From positions 682,001 to 746,000 of the forward strand of contig NZ_VSFF01000001.1 of assembly GCF_008085905.1 (NCBI RefSeq): 64,000 nt of DNA. The letters are read 5' to 3'. The notes beneath the pieces are model-generated. The model saw nothing but the letters and a program-made list of their open reading frames with translations, made no database searches and was not told where the DNA came from. The DNA comes from Actinomadura syzygii. Lineage in GTDB: Bacteria > Actinomycetota > Actinomycetes > Streptosporangiales > Streptosporangiaceae. Positions 7,814 through 16,135 of the stretch are shown one piece after another; position 1 is the stretch's first letter; each line of letters starts with the position of its first letter. Both the position numbers and the translations under genes were made by a program.

Positions 7814-9160
7814 ATGGATCGCTGCGCGCTGTTCGTAGACGCCGGCTACCTGCTGGCAGACGGCGCGATGGCGGTGCACGGCACACGCCACCGCGAGACC
7901 GTCTCGTGGGACTTCGGCGGCCTCCTGCAACTCCTCGGCAACCTCGCCCGGGAACGCACCGGGATGCCGCTGCTGCGCTGCTACTGGTACGAGGCGACCG
8001 TCGAGGGGCGCCGCTCCCCCGAGCACGACGCGCTCGCCGACCTGCCCGGCCTGAAACTCCGGCTCGGCCGCATCCGGCCCGGCCGCCGCGAGGGCGTCGA
8101 CACCGAGATCCACCGCGACCTGATGACGCTCGCCCGCAACTCCGCGCTCGCCGACGCCGTCCTCGTCAGCGGCGACGAGGACCTCGCCCAGATCGTCGCC
8201 GACGCGCAGGACCTCGGCATCCGCGTCACCGTCGTGCACGTCGCCGTCGACGGCAACTGGACGATCTCCCGCGTCCTGCGGCAGGAGTGCGACGACCTGA
8301 TCGAGATCGGGTCCGGGCACCTGCGGCCCTACGTCAACCTGCTCGCGGGCGTCGACTCGGGCTCGACGCTCGGCGCGGCCCCGCTGTCCAACGGGCACGG
8401 CGCGCACAGCACGCACAGCGCGCACAGCACGCACGGCGCGCACAGCTCGAACGGGCACGGCGGCACGCTCGGCCCGCTCCAGCCCGCCGTGCAGAACGGG
8501 CCGCCGCCCGCGACGCCGATCGGCGGGCCGCCGCTGCCCGCGGCGGCGCCGTCCGTCCGCGACCTCGGCCCCGCCATGGGCGGCGGCAGCGGTCTGACCG
8601 GCCCGAACAGCATCGCCGGGCTCGGCGTCGGCACCGGGCCGATGCCGCTTCCCGACAGGTCCGGCGCGCCGTCGTACACGACGGGCGGGCAGCAGCTCCC
8701 GGTGCAGCCCGCGCCCGGGCCGTCCTCGACGTCGCCCGTCCCGGCGCCGCCCGCCGCGCCCGTGCAGCCTCCGCCGCCCGGTCCGCAGTACGCGCCGTCG
8801 CCGATCCCCTCGCCGTCCCCGCCCCCGCCGCCGCAGACCATGCAGCAGGACGCGCGGCACGGCCCCTACACCGGCCCGCAGCAGATCTCGCCCGTCCCGG
8901 TGCAGCAGACCACCCCGACCCTGGCGGACGCGGTCAAGGCCGCCCACCAGGAGGGCCAGGACTTCGGCGAGTCCGTCGCGCGGGACGCGCCCGCGCTGTG
9001 GCTGGAGGCCGTCCTCGCCCGCAAACCGCGGATGCCGTCCGACCTTGAGGCCCGGCTTCTGCAGGGTTCGTCCCTGCCGATCGACTTCCTCCTGCACGAC
9101 GAGGTACGGCACGCGCTGCGCCGCGGATTCTGGGACGCGCTCGAACGTTCCCGCAGGTGA
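7814..9160 (+). CDS. NYN-domain protein (PIN-like ribonuclease fold) with Pro-rich linker
   Basis: Protein of 448 residues. The N-terminal 170 form a NYN domain: RCALFVDAGYLL with the first acidic residue, VDTEIHRDLMTLA, and DAVLVSGDEDLAQIVADAQDLGI, the conserved acidic cluster of PIN-like nucleases. A His/Ser-rich repeat (about residues 195-215) and a long Pro/Gly/Ala-rich linker follow. A conserved helical C-terminal segment (LADAVKAAHQEGQDFGESVARD) ends the protein. ATG at 7814 has a GAGGAAGG site upstream. RNA cleavage is the likely activity and the target is unknown. Confidence 0.82.
   Translation: MDRCALFVDAGYLLADGAMAVHGTRHRETVSWDFGGLLQLLGNLARERTGMPLLRCYWYEATVEGRRSPEHDALADLPGLKLRLGRIRPGRREGVDTEIHRDLMTLARNSALADAVLVSGDEDLAQIVADAQDLGIRVTVVHVAVDGNWTISRVLRQECDDLIEIGSGHLRPYVNLLAGVDSGSTLGAAPLSNGHGAHSTHSAHSTHGAHSSNGHGGTLGPLQPAVQNGPPPATPIGGPPLPAAAPSVRDLGPAMGGGSGLTGPNSIAGLGVGTGPMPLPDRSGAPSYTTGGQQLPVQPAPGPSSTSPVPAPPAAPVQPPPPGPQYAPSPIPSPSPPPPPQTMQQDARHGPYTGPQQISPVPVQQTTPTLADAVKAAHQEGQDFGESVARDAPALWLEAVLARKPRMPSDLEARLLQGSSLPIDFLLHDEVRHALRRGFWDALERSRR
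8402..8446 (+). repeat. 18-bp tandem repeat encoding AHSTHS units
   Basis: About two and a half copies of an 18-bp unit (GCGCACAGCACGCACAGC) sit in the linker of the NYN protein and encode AHSTHS, AHSTHG, AHSS. The block is bracketed by two copies of AACGGGCACGG (8390-8400 and 8450-8460), which suggests slipped-strand expansion. Confidence 0.75.
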
Positions 9161-9228
9161 GCTGACAGGTAAGCACCGGTATTCCACGATCATCGTCGAT
9201 TCGCCCGCTTCGGTCGCGCGGCGCCGGG

Positions 9229-9234
9229 TAGCGT
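9229..9234 (+). promoter_or_regulatory. -10 box TAGCGT, leaderless start
   Basis: TAGCGT ends 6 nt before the GTG of the TPR gene. There is no Shine-Dalgarno sequence, so the transcript probably begins at or next to the start codon. Confidence 0.55.
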
Positions 9235-9240
9235 TGAAGC

Positions 9241-9888
9241 GTGACGCATGTGACGGAAGACGATCTCGACGATCTGGAGTTCGACACCCTGCGCACCGGC
9301 GATCACATCTCGGCGGCCCGCAGGCTGTCCGAGCTGGCCGAATCGGTGTCGGGCGGGGTGACGCGCGCCAACGTCCTGCTGCGCGCGGGCGAGCAGTGGC
9401 AGCACGCCGGCGACCACGGCAAGGCCGCCGAGCTGTACCGCAAGGCCCTGGACGACGGCGGCGAGACCTACGGCGACCCGCGCGCCTACCTCGCCGACGC
9501 GCTCTTCGAGCTGAACCGCGCCGACGAGGCCCGCGCCCTGGTCGAGCAGATCCGCGCCGACCGTCCGCGCGACCCCGAGGTGTACCGCGCCGTCGCCGAG
9601 GTGCTGTACGCGCAGGGCGACGCGACCGGCGCCCACGAGTGGGCCACCAGCGGCGCCGACGTGATCCTCGCCCTCCGCGACCGCGCCGTCGGCACCGGCA
9701 TCGGCGGCGGACCCGATGCGCCGCCCGTCCCCGAGGCCGACACGCTCACCCCGGGCCCCGACGACGTCGCCCTCGCCGAGGACAGCCTCGAAGCCCTCCT
9801 CCGCCTCCGCTACCGGGCCCGCATAGACCTGGGCCGCAGCGAAGACGACTACGACGCCCTCCTCGACGACCTCCTCAAGAACTCGTAA
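9241..9888 (+). CDS. tetratricopeptide-repeat protein
   Basis: Acidic 215-residue protein built mainly of helical repeats: ANVLLRAGEQWQHAGDHGKA, AAELYRKALDDGGETYGDPR and AYLADALFELNRADEARALV follow TPR spacing (W/L-G-Y-A-P-like positions), from residue 35 to about 125. A conserved acidic C-terminus ends DYDALLDDLLKNS. No catalytic motif is seen, so a scaffold or protein-binding role is likely. GTG at 9241 is set by a -10 box 6 nt upstream. It follows the NYN gene by 80 bp but has its own promoter. Confidence 0.72.
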   Translation: MTHVTEDDLDDLEFDTLRTGDHISAARRLSELAESVSGGVTRANVLLRAGEQWQHAGDHGKAAELYRKALDDGGETYGDPRAYLADALFELNRADEARALVEQIRADRPRDPEVYRAVAEVLYAQGDATGAHEWATSGADVILALRDRAVGTGIGGGPDAPPVPEADTLTPGPDDVALAEDSLEALLRLRYRARIDLGRSEDDYDALLDDLLKNS

Positions 9889-9905
9889 TTCCCAGGGGTT
9901 GTTGG

Positions 9906-10430
9906 TCAGAGCGAGGCGATTAGGGCGTTCAAGGCTTGGGCCACCGGGGTGGGGGGCTCGTGTTCTGTGGTGGGCCAGCCTCTTAGTTGTGCCTCTCTGA
10001 CTGCCTGGTCGTGGGCTGGAGAGGCTTTCCTGTCCGGATGGGTGCGGAGGTAGCCGCAGGGCGCCTCCGGCCAATCTGGGGGCATTGGGACGTCATTCTC
10101 CGGCGCGGCGTGGTCGTGGCGGAGCGGGTGCGGGAGGTCGGCGTCCACGAAGACGTAGCCGCCGATGGGGCGGTGCGCGGCGCGCTGGGCGAGGGCGATG
10201 CCGGGCAGCAGCGGGCCCGCCGCGCCGTGCGCGACGAGGACGAGCGGCGGCACCGGGCCGGACGCGCCGACGAGCAGCGAGGCGCGGGCGATGTAGCGGG
10301 GGCCGGTCTCGTCCGGGACGTCGGGCGCGCGGACGTCCAGCCCGGACGTGCGGAGCGCCGCGGGCAGGTCGCCCCAGGCGGCCGAGGTCTCCTTCGGGGC
10401 GTGCAGCAGGACGAGCGTTCCCGGCGTCAT
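9906..10430 (-). CDS. small alpha/beta-hydrolase-like protein lacking the nucleophile
   Basis: Protein of 174 residues with the start of an alpha/beta-hydrolase fold (GTLVLLHAPKETSAAWGDLPAAL resembles the HG-x6-W oxyanion region). Where the nucleophile elbow GxSxG is expected it reads LVAHGAAGPLLPG, so the serine is missing. The chain is also shorter than typical members. It may be a non-catalytic relative or act by another mechanism. ATG at 10430 is supported by a TACGGT box 7 nt upstream. It converges on the TPR gene and is divergent from pyrE. Confidence 0.6.
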   Translation of the reverse strand: MTPGTLVLLHAPKETSAAWGDLPAALRTSGLDVRAPDVPDETGPRYIARASLLVGASGPVPPLVLVAHGAAGPLLPGIALAQRAAHRPIGGYVFVDADLPHPLRHDHAAPENDVPMPPDWPEAPCGYLRTHPDRKASPAHDQAVREAQLRGWPTTEHEPPTPVAQALNALIASL

Positions 10431-10437
10431 GCCGGGC

Positions 10438-10443
10438 ACCGTA
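10438..10443 (-). promoter_or_regulatory. -10 box TACGGT, leaderless start
   Basis: On the minus strand TACGGT ends 7 nt before the ATG at 10430. This favours that start over the GTG at 10439, which lies inside the box. Confidence 0.5.
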
Positions 10444-10477
10444 CACGGGCGGCGCGCGGCGGCGCCGGACGGGTGGC

Positions 10478-10483
10478 TAGGGT
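10478..10483 (+). promoter_or_regulatory. -10 box TAGGGT, leaderless pyrE
   Basis: TAGGGT ends 6 nt before the pyrE GTG, with no Shine-Dalgarno sequence. Confidence 0.55.
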
Positions 10484-10489
10484 CTGAGC

Positions 10490-11026
10490 GTGAGCGATCG
10501 CGATGAGCTGCTGCGGATGATCAAGGAGAAGGCCGTCGTGCACGGGGACTTCACGCTGTCCTCGGGCAAGCGGGCCTCCTGGTACGTGGACCTGCGCCGG
10601 GTGACCCTCGACGGGGCCACGGCCCCGCTGGTCGGACGTGTCATGCTCGACCACACCGCCGACCTCGGTTACGACGCGGTGGGCGGCCTGACGCTCGGCG
10701 CCGACCCGGTCGCGACGGCGATGCTGCACGCGGCGGCCGCGCAGGGACGTGTGCTGGACGCGTTCGTCGTCCGCAAGGAGGGCAAGGCGCACGGGCTGCA
10801 ACGCCGCATCGAGGGCCCTGACGTGGCGGGACGGCGGGTCCTCGCCGTGGAGGACACCTCGACCACGGGCGGGTCTGTGCTGACCGCCGTGGAGGCGCTG
10901 CGGGAGGCGGGGGCGGAGGTCGTGGGAGTCGCGACGATCCTGGAGCGGGGGGCGGCCGAGCGCATCGCCGCGGAGGGGCTGCCCTACCGGCACCCGTACG
11001 ACGTCGCCGACCTCGGTCTTTCCTAG
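10490..11026 (+). CDS. pyrE: orotate phosphoribosyltransferase
   Basis: Cytosolic enzyme of de novo pyrimidine synthesis that joins orotate and PRPP to give OMP. The 178-residue length is normal for actinobacteria. Motifs present are FTLSSGKRASWYVDLRRVTL (substrate loop), FVVRKEGKAHGLQRRIEG (flexible catalytic loop with the PRPP-binding Lys and Arg) and VLAVEDTSTTGGSVLTAVEA (the PRPP-binding signature). The GTG start follows a TAGGGT box by 6 nt. No other pyr gene is nearby, as is common when pyrE stands apart from the main pyr operon. Confidence 0.95.
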   Translation: MSDRDELLRMIKEKAVVHGDFTLSSGKRASWYVDLRRVTLDGATAPLVGRVMLDHTADLGYDAVGGLTLGADPVATAMLHAAAAQGRVLDAFVVRKEGKAHGLQRRIEGPDVAGRRVLAVEDTSTTGGSVLTAVEALREAGAEVVGVATILERGAAERIAAEGLPYRHPYDVADLGLS

Positions 11027-11046
11027 CTACGGGGTCTTTCTTAGGG

Positions 11047-11505
11047 CTAGCGGGACTTCACCAACCACACCGCGCGCTCGCCGGCGGGCTCGCGCGGCTG
11101 CAGCTTGCCGTAGATGACGACCTGCAGCGACCCGCCGTTGGTGGCGACGACCTGGAGGGGCGCCTCCCGGTACTGGAGCGTCTCGCCGGTCTTGAGCGTG
11201 CCGTTGGTGAGCACCCTGCCGCTGGTGTCGGCGATGCGGACGACGACCGCGGTCGCCGGGCCGATCACCCGGATCACCAGGGGCAGCACGGCCGTCGGCG
11301 ACGCGGTGGCGTCCGACGACCGCGACCCGGCGCCCGCGTCGGACGGTGAGACCGCCGCGGAGGGCCCCTTGGGGTCGGGTTCGCCGGTGACCGCGTTGAC
11401 GAGAGCCATGGCGCCCACCACGAGAAGGGCCAGAGCCGCGATCACGGCCACGGCCGCGATCAGGATGCGCGCGAGACCCCTAGGGTCCGACCGATGACGT
11501 CCCAC
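11047..11505 (-). CDS. membrane protein with RodZ-tail-like (DUF4115-type) domain
   Basis: Protein of 152 residues: a short basic N-terminus, one membrane helix near residues 13-37 (ILIAAVAVIAALALLVVGAM), a Ser/Asp-rich linker, then a small beta domain (VVVRIADTSGRVLTNGTLKTGET, then LQVVATNGGSLQVVI). The beta domain resembles the DUF4115 module at the C-terminus of RodZ, placed outside the membrane. There is no N-terminal HTH, so it is not RodZ itself. It starts 9 nt after the dedA stop and is probably cotranscribed. Function unknown. Confidence 0.68.
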   Translation of the reverse strand: MGRHRSDPRGLARILIAAVAVIAALALLVVGAMALVNAVTGEPDPKGPSAAVSPSDAGAGSRSSDATASPTAVLPLVIRVIGPATAVVVRIADTSGRVLTNGTLKTGETLQYREAPLQVVATNGGSLQVVIYGKLQPREPAGERAVWLVKSR

Positions 11506-11514
11506 ATGGGGAGG

Positions 11515-12240
11515 TTAGCGATAACTGTCACCGCTGAGCGACGGACGTGACTCTTCGGGGCCATTCTTATCTGGACCCTGGTCCGCTTTACGGCCCTTCA
11601 TGATCTCCCGGATGATCGGGATCACGGAAAGAACCAGGATGACGGCCACGCCCGGCAGGATGTAGCGCTCGACGTCCGGAACCTCGGAACCGAGGAAGTG
11701 TCCGAGGATGAAAAGGGCGTCCGTCCAGAGGATTCCGCCGACGCAGTTCCAGATGAAGAACTTGCGGGGCGGCATGCCGAGCATCCCGGCGAGCGGGTTG
11801 AGGAACGTCCGCACGATGGGGATGAACCGGGCCAGCACCACGGCCTTCGCCGGGCCGAACCGGTTGAAGTAGTGCTCGGCCTTCTCCACCCACTCCTGCT
11901 TGAAGATGCGCGAGTCGGGGCGGTCGAAGAGCTTGCGCCCGTAGCGGGCGCCGAGGAAGTGCCCGAGCTGGGCGCCCGCGATCGCCGCGATCGGGCCGCC
12001 GATCAGCAGCCAGGGCAGCGACAGCGGCTGGAACTCCTGCCCGTTGACGGTCGAGACCGCCGTCAGGATCCCCGCCGTGAACAGCAGCGAGTCGCCCGGC
12101 AGGATGCAGCCGAAGAGCAGTCCGGTCTCCGCGAAGATGATGGCGAGGACGCCGATCGTCGCGAACGTCCCGAACAGCTGCAGCCACGCCTCCGGGTGCA
12201 GGTACTCGGTGATGTCGAGAGGAAGGGTCGTGAGATCCAC
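11515..12240 (-). CDS. DedA family membrane protein (VTT domain)
   Basis: Polytopic protein of 241 residues with the DedA/VTT signatures ETGLLFGCILPGDSLLFTAG (residues about 38-57) and VLARFIPIVRTFLNPLAGMLGM (about 129-150), the conserved acidic and arginine residues that form re-entrant loops. DedA proteins act in membrane homeostasis, and several are undecaprenyl-phosphate or lipid flippases or scramblases. The substrate here is unproven. The hydrophilic C-terminus is charged. GTG at 12240 follows a TACGCT box by 6 nt. It lies back to back with fba. Confidence 0.9.
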   Translation of the reverse strand: MDLTTLPLDITEYLHPEAWLQLFGTFATIGVLAIIFAETGLLFGCILPGDSLLFTAGILTAVSTVNGQEFQPLSLPWLLIGGPIAAIAGAQLGHFLGARYGRKLFDRPDSRIFKQEWVEKAEHYFNRFGPAKAVVLARFIPIVRTFLNPLAGMLGMPPRKFFIWNCVGGILWTDALFILGHFLGSEVPDVERYILPGVAVILVLSVIPIIREIMKGRKADQGPDKNGPEESRPSLSGDSYR

Positions 12241-12246
12241 ACGGCG

Positions 12247-12252
12247 AGCGTA
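12247..12252 (-). promoter_or_regulatory. -10 box TACGCT, leaderless dedA
   Basis: Minus-strand TACGCT ends 6 nt before the dedA GTG, with no Shine-Dalgarno sequence. Confidence 0.5.
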
Positions 12253-12411
12253 CCTTTCCCAGCCCTCCGATTAGGCGGGATACTGAGCGTGGACGGCATG
12301 CCGGACCCGAATTCACGTGACCTGGGCGCTCGCCCGGGTACGCGGACGACCGGGTCCTACCGCCCGGCGGGGACGCCCGGCGGCACCGCGCACACGAAAG
12401 GACGCTGACCA

Positions 12412-13434
<1,023 letters not shown>

Positions 13435-13493
13435 CCGGCCGCCGAGGTCGGCCGCTGACGCAGTAAGGGGACGTGCCGTCCGGTGCCCGTCCG

Positions 13494-13537
13494 ATGCCCG
13501 TCCGGGGATGGTTCCCCGGGCGGGCATGCCGTTGTTT
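13494..13537 (+). terminator. intrinsic terminator after fba
   Basis: A 15-bp stem (13494-13508 with 13513-13527) has one G-U pair, a TGGT loop and is followed by GTTGTTT. It is among the clearest intrinsic terminators in the window. Confidence 0.8.
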
Positions 13538-13567
13538 CGGCGGAGCGTTGTCTCATGAGACTCCGGG

Positions 13568-13573
13568 TAGGCT
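13568..13573 (+). promoter_or_regulatory. -10 box TAGGCT, leaderless hxlR-type gene
   Basis: TAGGCT ends 7 nt before the GTG at 13581, fixing that start rather than in-frame starts further upstream that run through the fba terminator. Confidence 0.55.
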
Positions 13574-13580
13574 CCGAAAT

Positions 13581-14030
13581 GTGGCACTGCCCCGCACGTA
13601 CGAGTCACAGAACTGCTCGGTCGCCCGGTCCCTTGAGGTCGTCGGCGACCGCTGGACGATGCTGCTGATCCGCACCGCCTTCCAGGGCGTGCGGCGTTTC
13701 GACGACTTCCAGGACGTGCTGGGCGTGGCCCGCAACGTCCTCACCGACCGGCTGAACCGGCTGTGCGCCGAGGGGATCATGCGGCGCGTCCCGTACCAGG
13801 AGCGGCCGGAGCGGTTCGAGTACCGGCTGACCCGCAAGGGCGTCGAGCTGTGGCCCGTGATCATGACCCTGCTGATGTGGGGCGACCGGCACTACGCGCC
13901 GGAGGGCCCGCCGCTGATCGTCGGCCACCGGGGCTGCGGCGGACGGCTCACCCCCCAGTTCACCTGCGACTCCTGCGGCGCGCAGCTCGGCCCGTCGGAC
14001 GTGGCGCCGCAGCCCGGTCCGGCCGCCTGA
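13581..14030 (+). CDS. HxlR-family winged-helix transcriptional regulator
   Basis: Regulator of 149 residues. The HxlR core includes QNCSVARSLEVVGDRWTMLLIRTAF with the conserved early cysteine, RRFDDFQDVLGVARNVLTDRL (recognition helix) and RFEYRLTRKGVELWPVIMTL (wing). The C-terminus adds a Cys-rich segment (HRGCGG then CDSCG) found in a subset of actinobacterial members that may bind metal or sense thiol stress. No divergent target gene is adjacent. The regulon is unknown. Confidence 0.88.
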   Translation: MALPRTYESQNCSVARSLEVVGDRWTMLLIRTAFQGVRRFDDFQDVLGVARNVLTDRLNRLCAEGIMRRVPYQERPERFEYRLTRKGVELWPVIMTLLMWGDRHYAPEGPPLIVGHRGCGGRLTPQFTCDSCGAQLGPSDVAPQPGPAA

Positions 14031-14068
14031 GCGATTCACGGTTGCTTCACGCTACTTTCTGCGGTCCA

Positions 14069-14656
14069 ATGAGTTTCATGACGCAACTCGGCGGGCGCGG
14101 GGGACGCGCCGACGACGTCCGGATCCGCCCGTACGGGCACGGCGACCGGGAGCGGGTCCGCCGGATGTCGGAGCGGCTGTCCACGGCCAGCCTGTACACG
14201 CGCTTCTTCTCCGGGACGCCGTACATCCCCGACCACTACCTCCGGCTCCTCGACGGCGTCGACCACTGGGACCGGGACGCCCTGGTCGCCCTGGACGGGG
14301 ACGAGATCGTCGGCGTCGCCGAGTACGTCCGCGACGCGGGACGGCCCTGCCGCGCGGACGTCGCCGTCCTCGTCTGCGACCCCTGGCAGCGCCACGGGCT
14401 CGGCAGCGCGCTCGTCGCGTTCCTGTCGAAGCTCGCCGAGCGGCGCGGCGTCACCGAGTTCGACGCGGACGTCGTCCTCACCAACCGGGGCGCGATGCTG
14501 TTCCTGCGGCGCGGCTGGCCGGCGGCCCGCGCGACCAGGGACGGCGACTCCGCGCGCTACCACCTGCCGCTTCCCATGCCCGCCGCCATGCCCGCCGCTA
14601 TGCCCGCCGCCGCGCTTGCCGGGGCGCCCACCGGAGTGGCGTCCGACCTGCGGTGA
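14069..14656 (+). CDS. GNAT-family N-acetyltransferase
   Basis: Protein of 195 residues with a GNAT core: IRPYGHGDRERVRRMSERLS, DEIVGVAEYVRD (beta4) and LVCDPWQRHGLGSALVAFLSKLAERRG, containing the acetyl-CoA pyrophosphate loop Q-R-H-G-L-G. N-terminal substrate-binding residues (LYTRFFSGTP) match members found next to or fused to acyl-CoA synthetase-like acetyltransferases, but the substrate is unknown. The last 30 residues are low-complexity MPAA repeats. I chose ATG at 14069; ATG at 14078 is also possible. Confidence 0.82.
   Translation: MSFMTQLGGRGGRADDVRIRPYGHGDRERVRRMSERLSTASLYTRFFSGTPYIPDHYLRLLDGVDHWDRDALVALDGDEIVGVAEYVRDAGRPCRADVAVLVCDPWQRHGLGSALVAFLSKLAERRGVTEFDADVVLTNRGAMLFLRRGWPAARATRDGDSARYHLPLPMPAAMPAAMPAAALAGAPTGVASDLR
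14576..14611 (+). repeat. 12-bp tandem repeat encoding MPAA
   Basis: Three head-to-tail copies of ATGCCCGCCGCY in the acetyltransferase C-terminus. The block lies outside the folded domain and probably varies in length between strains. Confidence 0.8.
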
Positions 14657-14689
14657 CGCCCCGGTTGGTGCGGCCGGGCCGGGCCGACC

Positions 14690-14695
14690 TACGAT
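14690..14695 (+). promoter_or_regulatory. -10 box TACGAT, leaderless DUF3151 gene
   Basis: TACGAT ends 7 nt before the ATG at 14703. The nearby ATG at 14694 overlaps the box and is therefore unlikely. Confidence 0.55.
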
Positions 14696-14702
14696 GACCC
14701 GC

Positions 14703-15116
14703 ATGACCCAGAACCTGCTCGGCGGCCCGCCTCCGACCGAACTGCCGGACAACGCCGAGGCCCGCACGGCCCTGGCGAACGGCGTCGACCCGTTCGAGGT
14801 CGCCGCGCGGCACCCCGACCACCCGGGCGCATGGGCCGAACTCGCCGACCGCGCCTTCGCGAACGGCAGCGTCATCGACTCGTACGCGTTCGCCCGCACC
14901 GGCTACCACCGGGGCCTCGACCAGCTCCGCCGGGCCGGCTGGCGCGGCCAGGGCCCGATCCCGTGGGAGCACGAGGCCAACCGCGGGTTCCTGCGCGCGC
15001 TGCACGCCCTCGGCCGCGCCGCCGCCGCGATCGGCGAGGACGACGAGGCCGAGCGCTGCCGCACGTTCCTGCGCGACAGCAGCCCGACCGCCGCGGACGC
15101 ACTCACCGCGTCCTAG
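14703..15116 (+). CDS. DUF3151 family protein
   Basis: Actinobacteria-specific protein of 137 residues starting MTQNLLGGPPPTELPDN, the conserved family opening. Further conserved features are VAARHPDHPGAWAELADRAF and YAFARTGYHRGLDQLRRAGW, and RGFLRALHALGRAAAAIGE, arranged like short helical repeats. In mycobacteria the DUF3151 gene also sits in the fba-purA area. No enzymatic motif is visible and the function is unknown. It is convergent with the LysR gene 3 nt away. Confidence 0.85.
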   Translation: MTQNLLGGPPPTELPDNAEARTALANGVDPFEVAARHPDHPGAWAELADRAFANGSVIDSYAFARTGYHRGLDQLRRAGWRGQGPIPWEHEANRGFLRALHALGRAAAAIGEDDEAERCRTFLRDSSPTAADALTAS

Positions 15117-15119
15117 CGG

Positions 15120-16013
15120 CTAGGCGCCGGTGAGGTTCGCTTCGGCGGACTTGCAGAAGTCGGCGAGCAGGCGGCTCCGTCCCCCGGGACGGGTCGCGAG
15201 GACGACGTGGCACGGCTCGACCCCGTGCAGCGGGACGGTCGTGAGGTCCGGCCGGTGCCTGATGCTCGCCGGGACGATCGCCACCGCCTGCCCGGACGCG
15301 ACCAGCTCGTTCTTGTCCTCGACGGCGTTCACGACCGGTCCGTCCGGGGCGGGGCGGCCGTCGGGGCGCGGGTCGATGCGCCAGTACGCGTTCCAGGCGG
15401 CGTCGGCGGGGAGGCGGGGGAGCGGCTCGTCCGCGATGTCGTCGAGGCCGACCGACTCCTTTCCGGCGAGCCGGTGGTCGAGCGGGACCAGCAGCGCGCG
15501 CGGCTCGTCGTAGAGGACGGTCACGCGCAGCCCGTCCGTCGGGAACGGCAGCCGGGTGACCAACGCGTCCACGCGGTGGTCGAGGAGGGCGGCGCGGATC
15601 TCGCCCCAGTCCAGGTGGAGGGTGCGGACGTCGGCGTCCGGGTGGCGGCGGCGCAGCTCGCGCACCGCCGGGGTGACGATCAGGCCCGTCGTGAACCCGA
15701 TCGTGATCCGACCGGGCTCGGCGGCTGCGCGGGTGAGGGCGGCGGCCTGCGCGGCGGAGCGCAGCAGCGCCTTCGCGCGCGGCAGGAACACCTCCCCGGC
15801 GTCGGTGAGCCGGACGCCGTGCGGGGTCCGGTCGAACAGGCGGGCGCCGATTTCCCGTTCGAGGCTGCGGATCTGGCGGCTCAGCGACGGCTGCGTGATG
15901 TGCAGCGCCTCGGCGGCGCGTCCGAAATGGCGGTGCTCGGCGACGGCGGCGAAATAGCGGACGAGCCGCAGATCGAGATCAGGTGCGTCGGCCACGCCCG
16001 AAGCGTACTTCAT
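15120..16013 (-). CDS. LysR-family transcriptional regulator
   Basis: Regulator of 297 residues. The N-terminal HTH is [38 protein letters not shown] (residues about 14-52). A type-2 periplasmic-binding-like effector domain follows ([18 protein letters not shown], then [16 protein letters not shown]). It is transcribed away from the SDR gene at 16136, the classic layout for LysR control of a divergent target. A minus-strand TACGAT at 16045-16040 may be its -10. The effector is unknown. A GTG start six codons downstream is possible. Confidence 0.9.
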   Translation of the reverse strand: MKYASGVADAPDLDLRLVRYFAAVAEHRHFGRAAEALHITQPSLSRQIRSLEREIGARLFDRTPHGVRLTDAGEVFLPRAKALLRSAAQAAALTRAAAEPGRITIGFTTGLIVTPAVRELRRRHPDADVRTLHLDWGEIRAALLDHRVDALVTRLPFPTDGLRVTVLYDEPRALLVPLDHRLAGKESVGLDDIADEPLPRLPADAAWNAYWRIDPRPDGRPAPDGPVVNAVEDKNELVASGQAVAIVPASIRHRPDLTTVPLHGVEPCHVVLATRPGGRSRLLADFCKSAEANLTGA

Positions 16014-16052
16014 GCCTTCTTACCTGCGGTGATGCCCAGATCGTATTGTCTG

Positions 16053-16094
16053 ATGCGAAACAAGCTTTGGACTCGCATCTCCTCCCCTTCGCAT
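16053..16094. promoter_or_regulatory. candidate LysR operator
   Basis: ATGCGA at 16053-16058 and TCGCAT at 16073-16078 form an inverted repeat with a 14-nt centre. A third TCGCAT lies at 16089-16094. They fill the gap between the divergent lysR-type and SDR genes, as recognition and activation half-sites would. Confidence 0.45.
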
Positions 16095-16135
16095 GATGAG
16101 GACACCGCCATTCCCCTCCGCGAAGGAGTTTCCCT

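Noticed and set aside
8390..8460. CRISPR-like repeat array
   Set aside because: Units are contiguous without spacers and encode an in-frame His/Ser repeat inside a protein.
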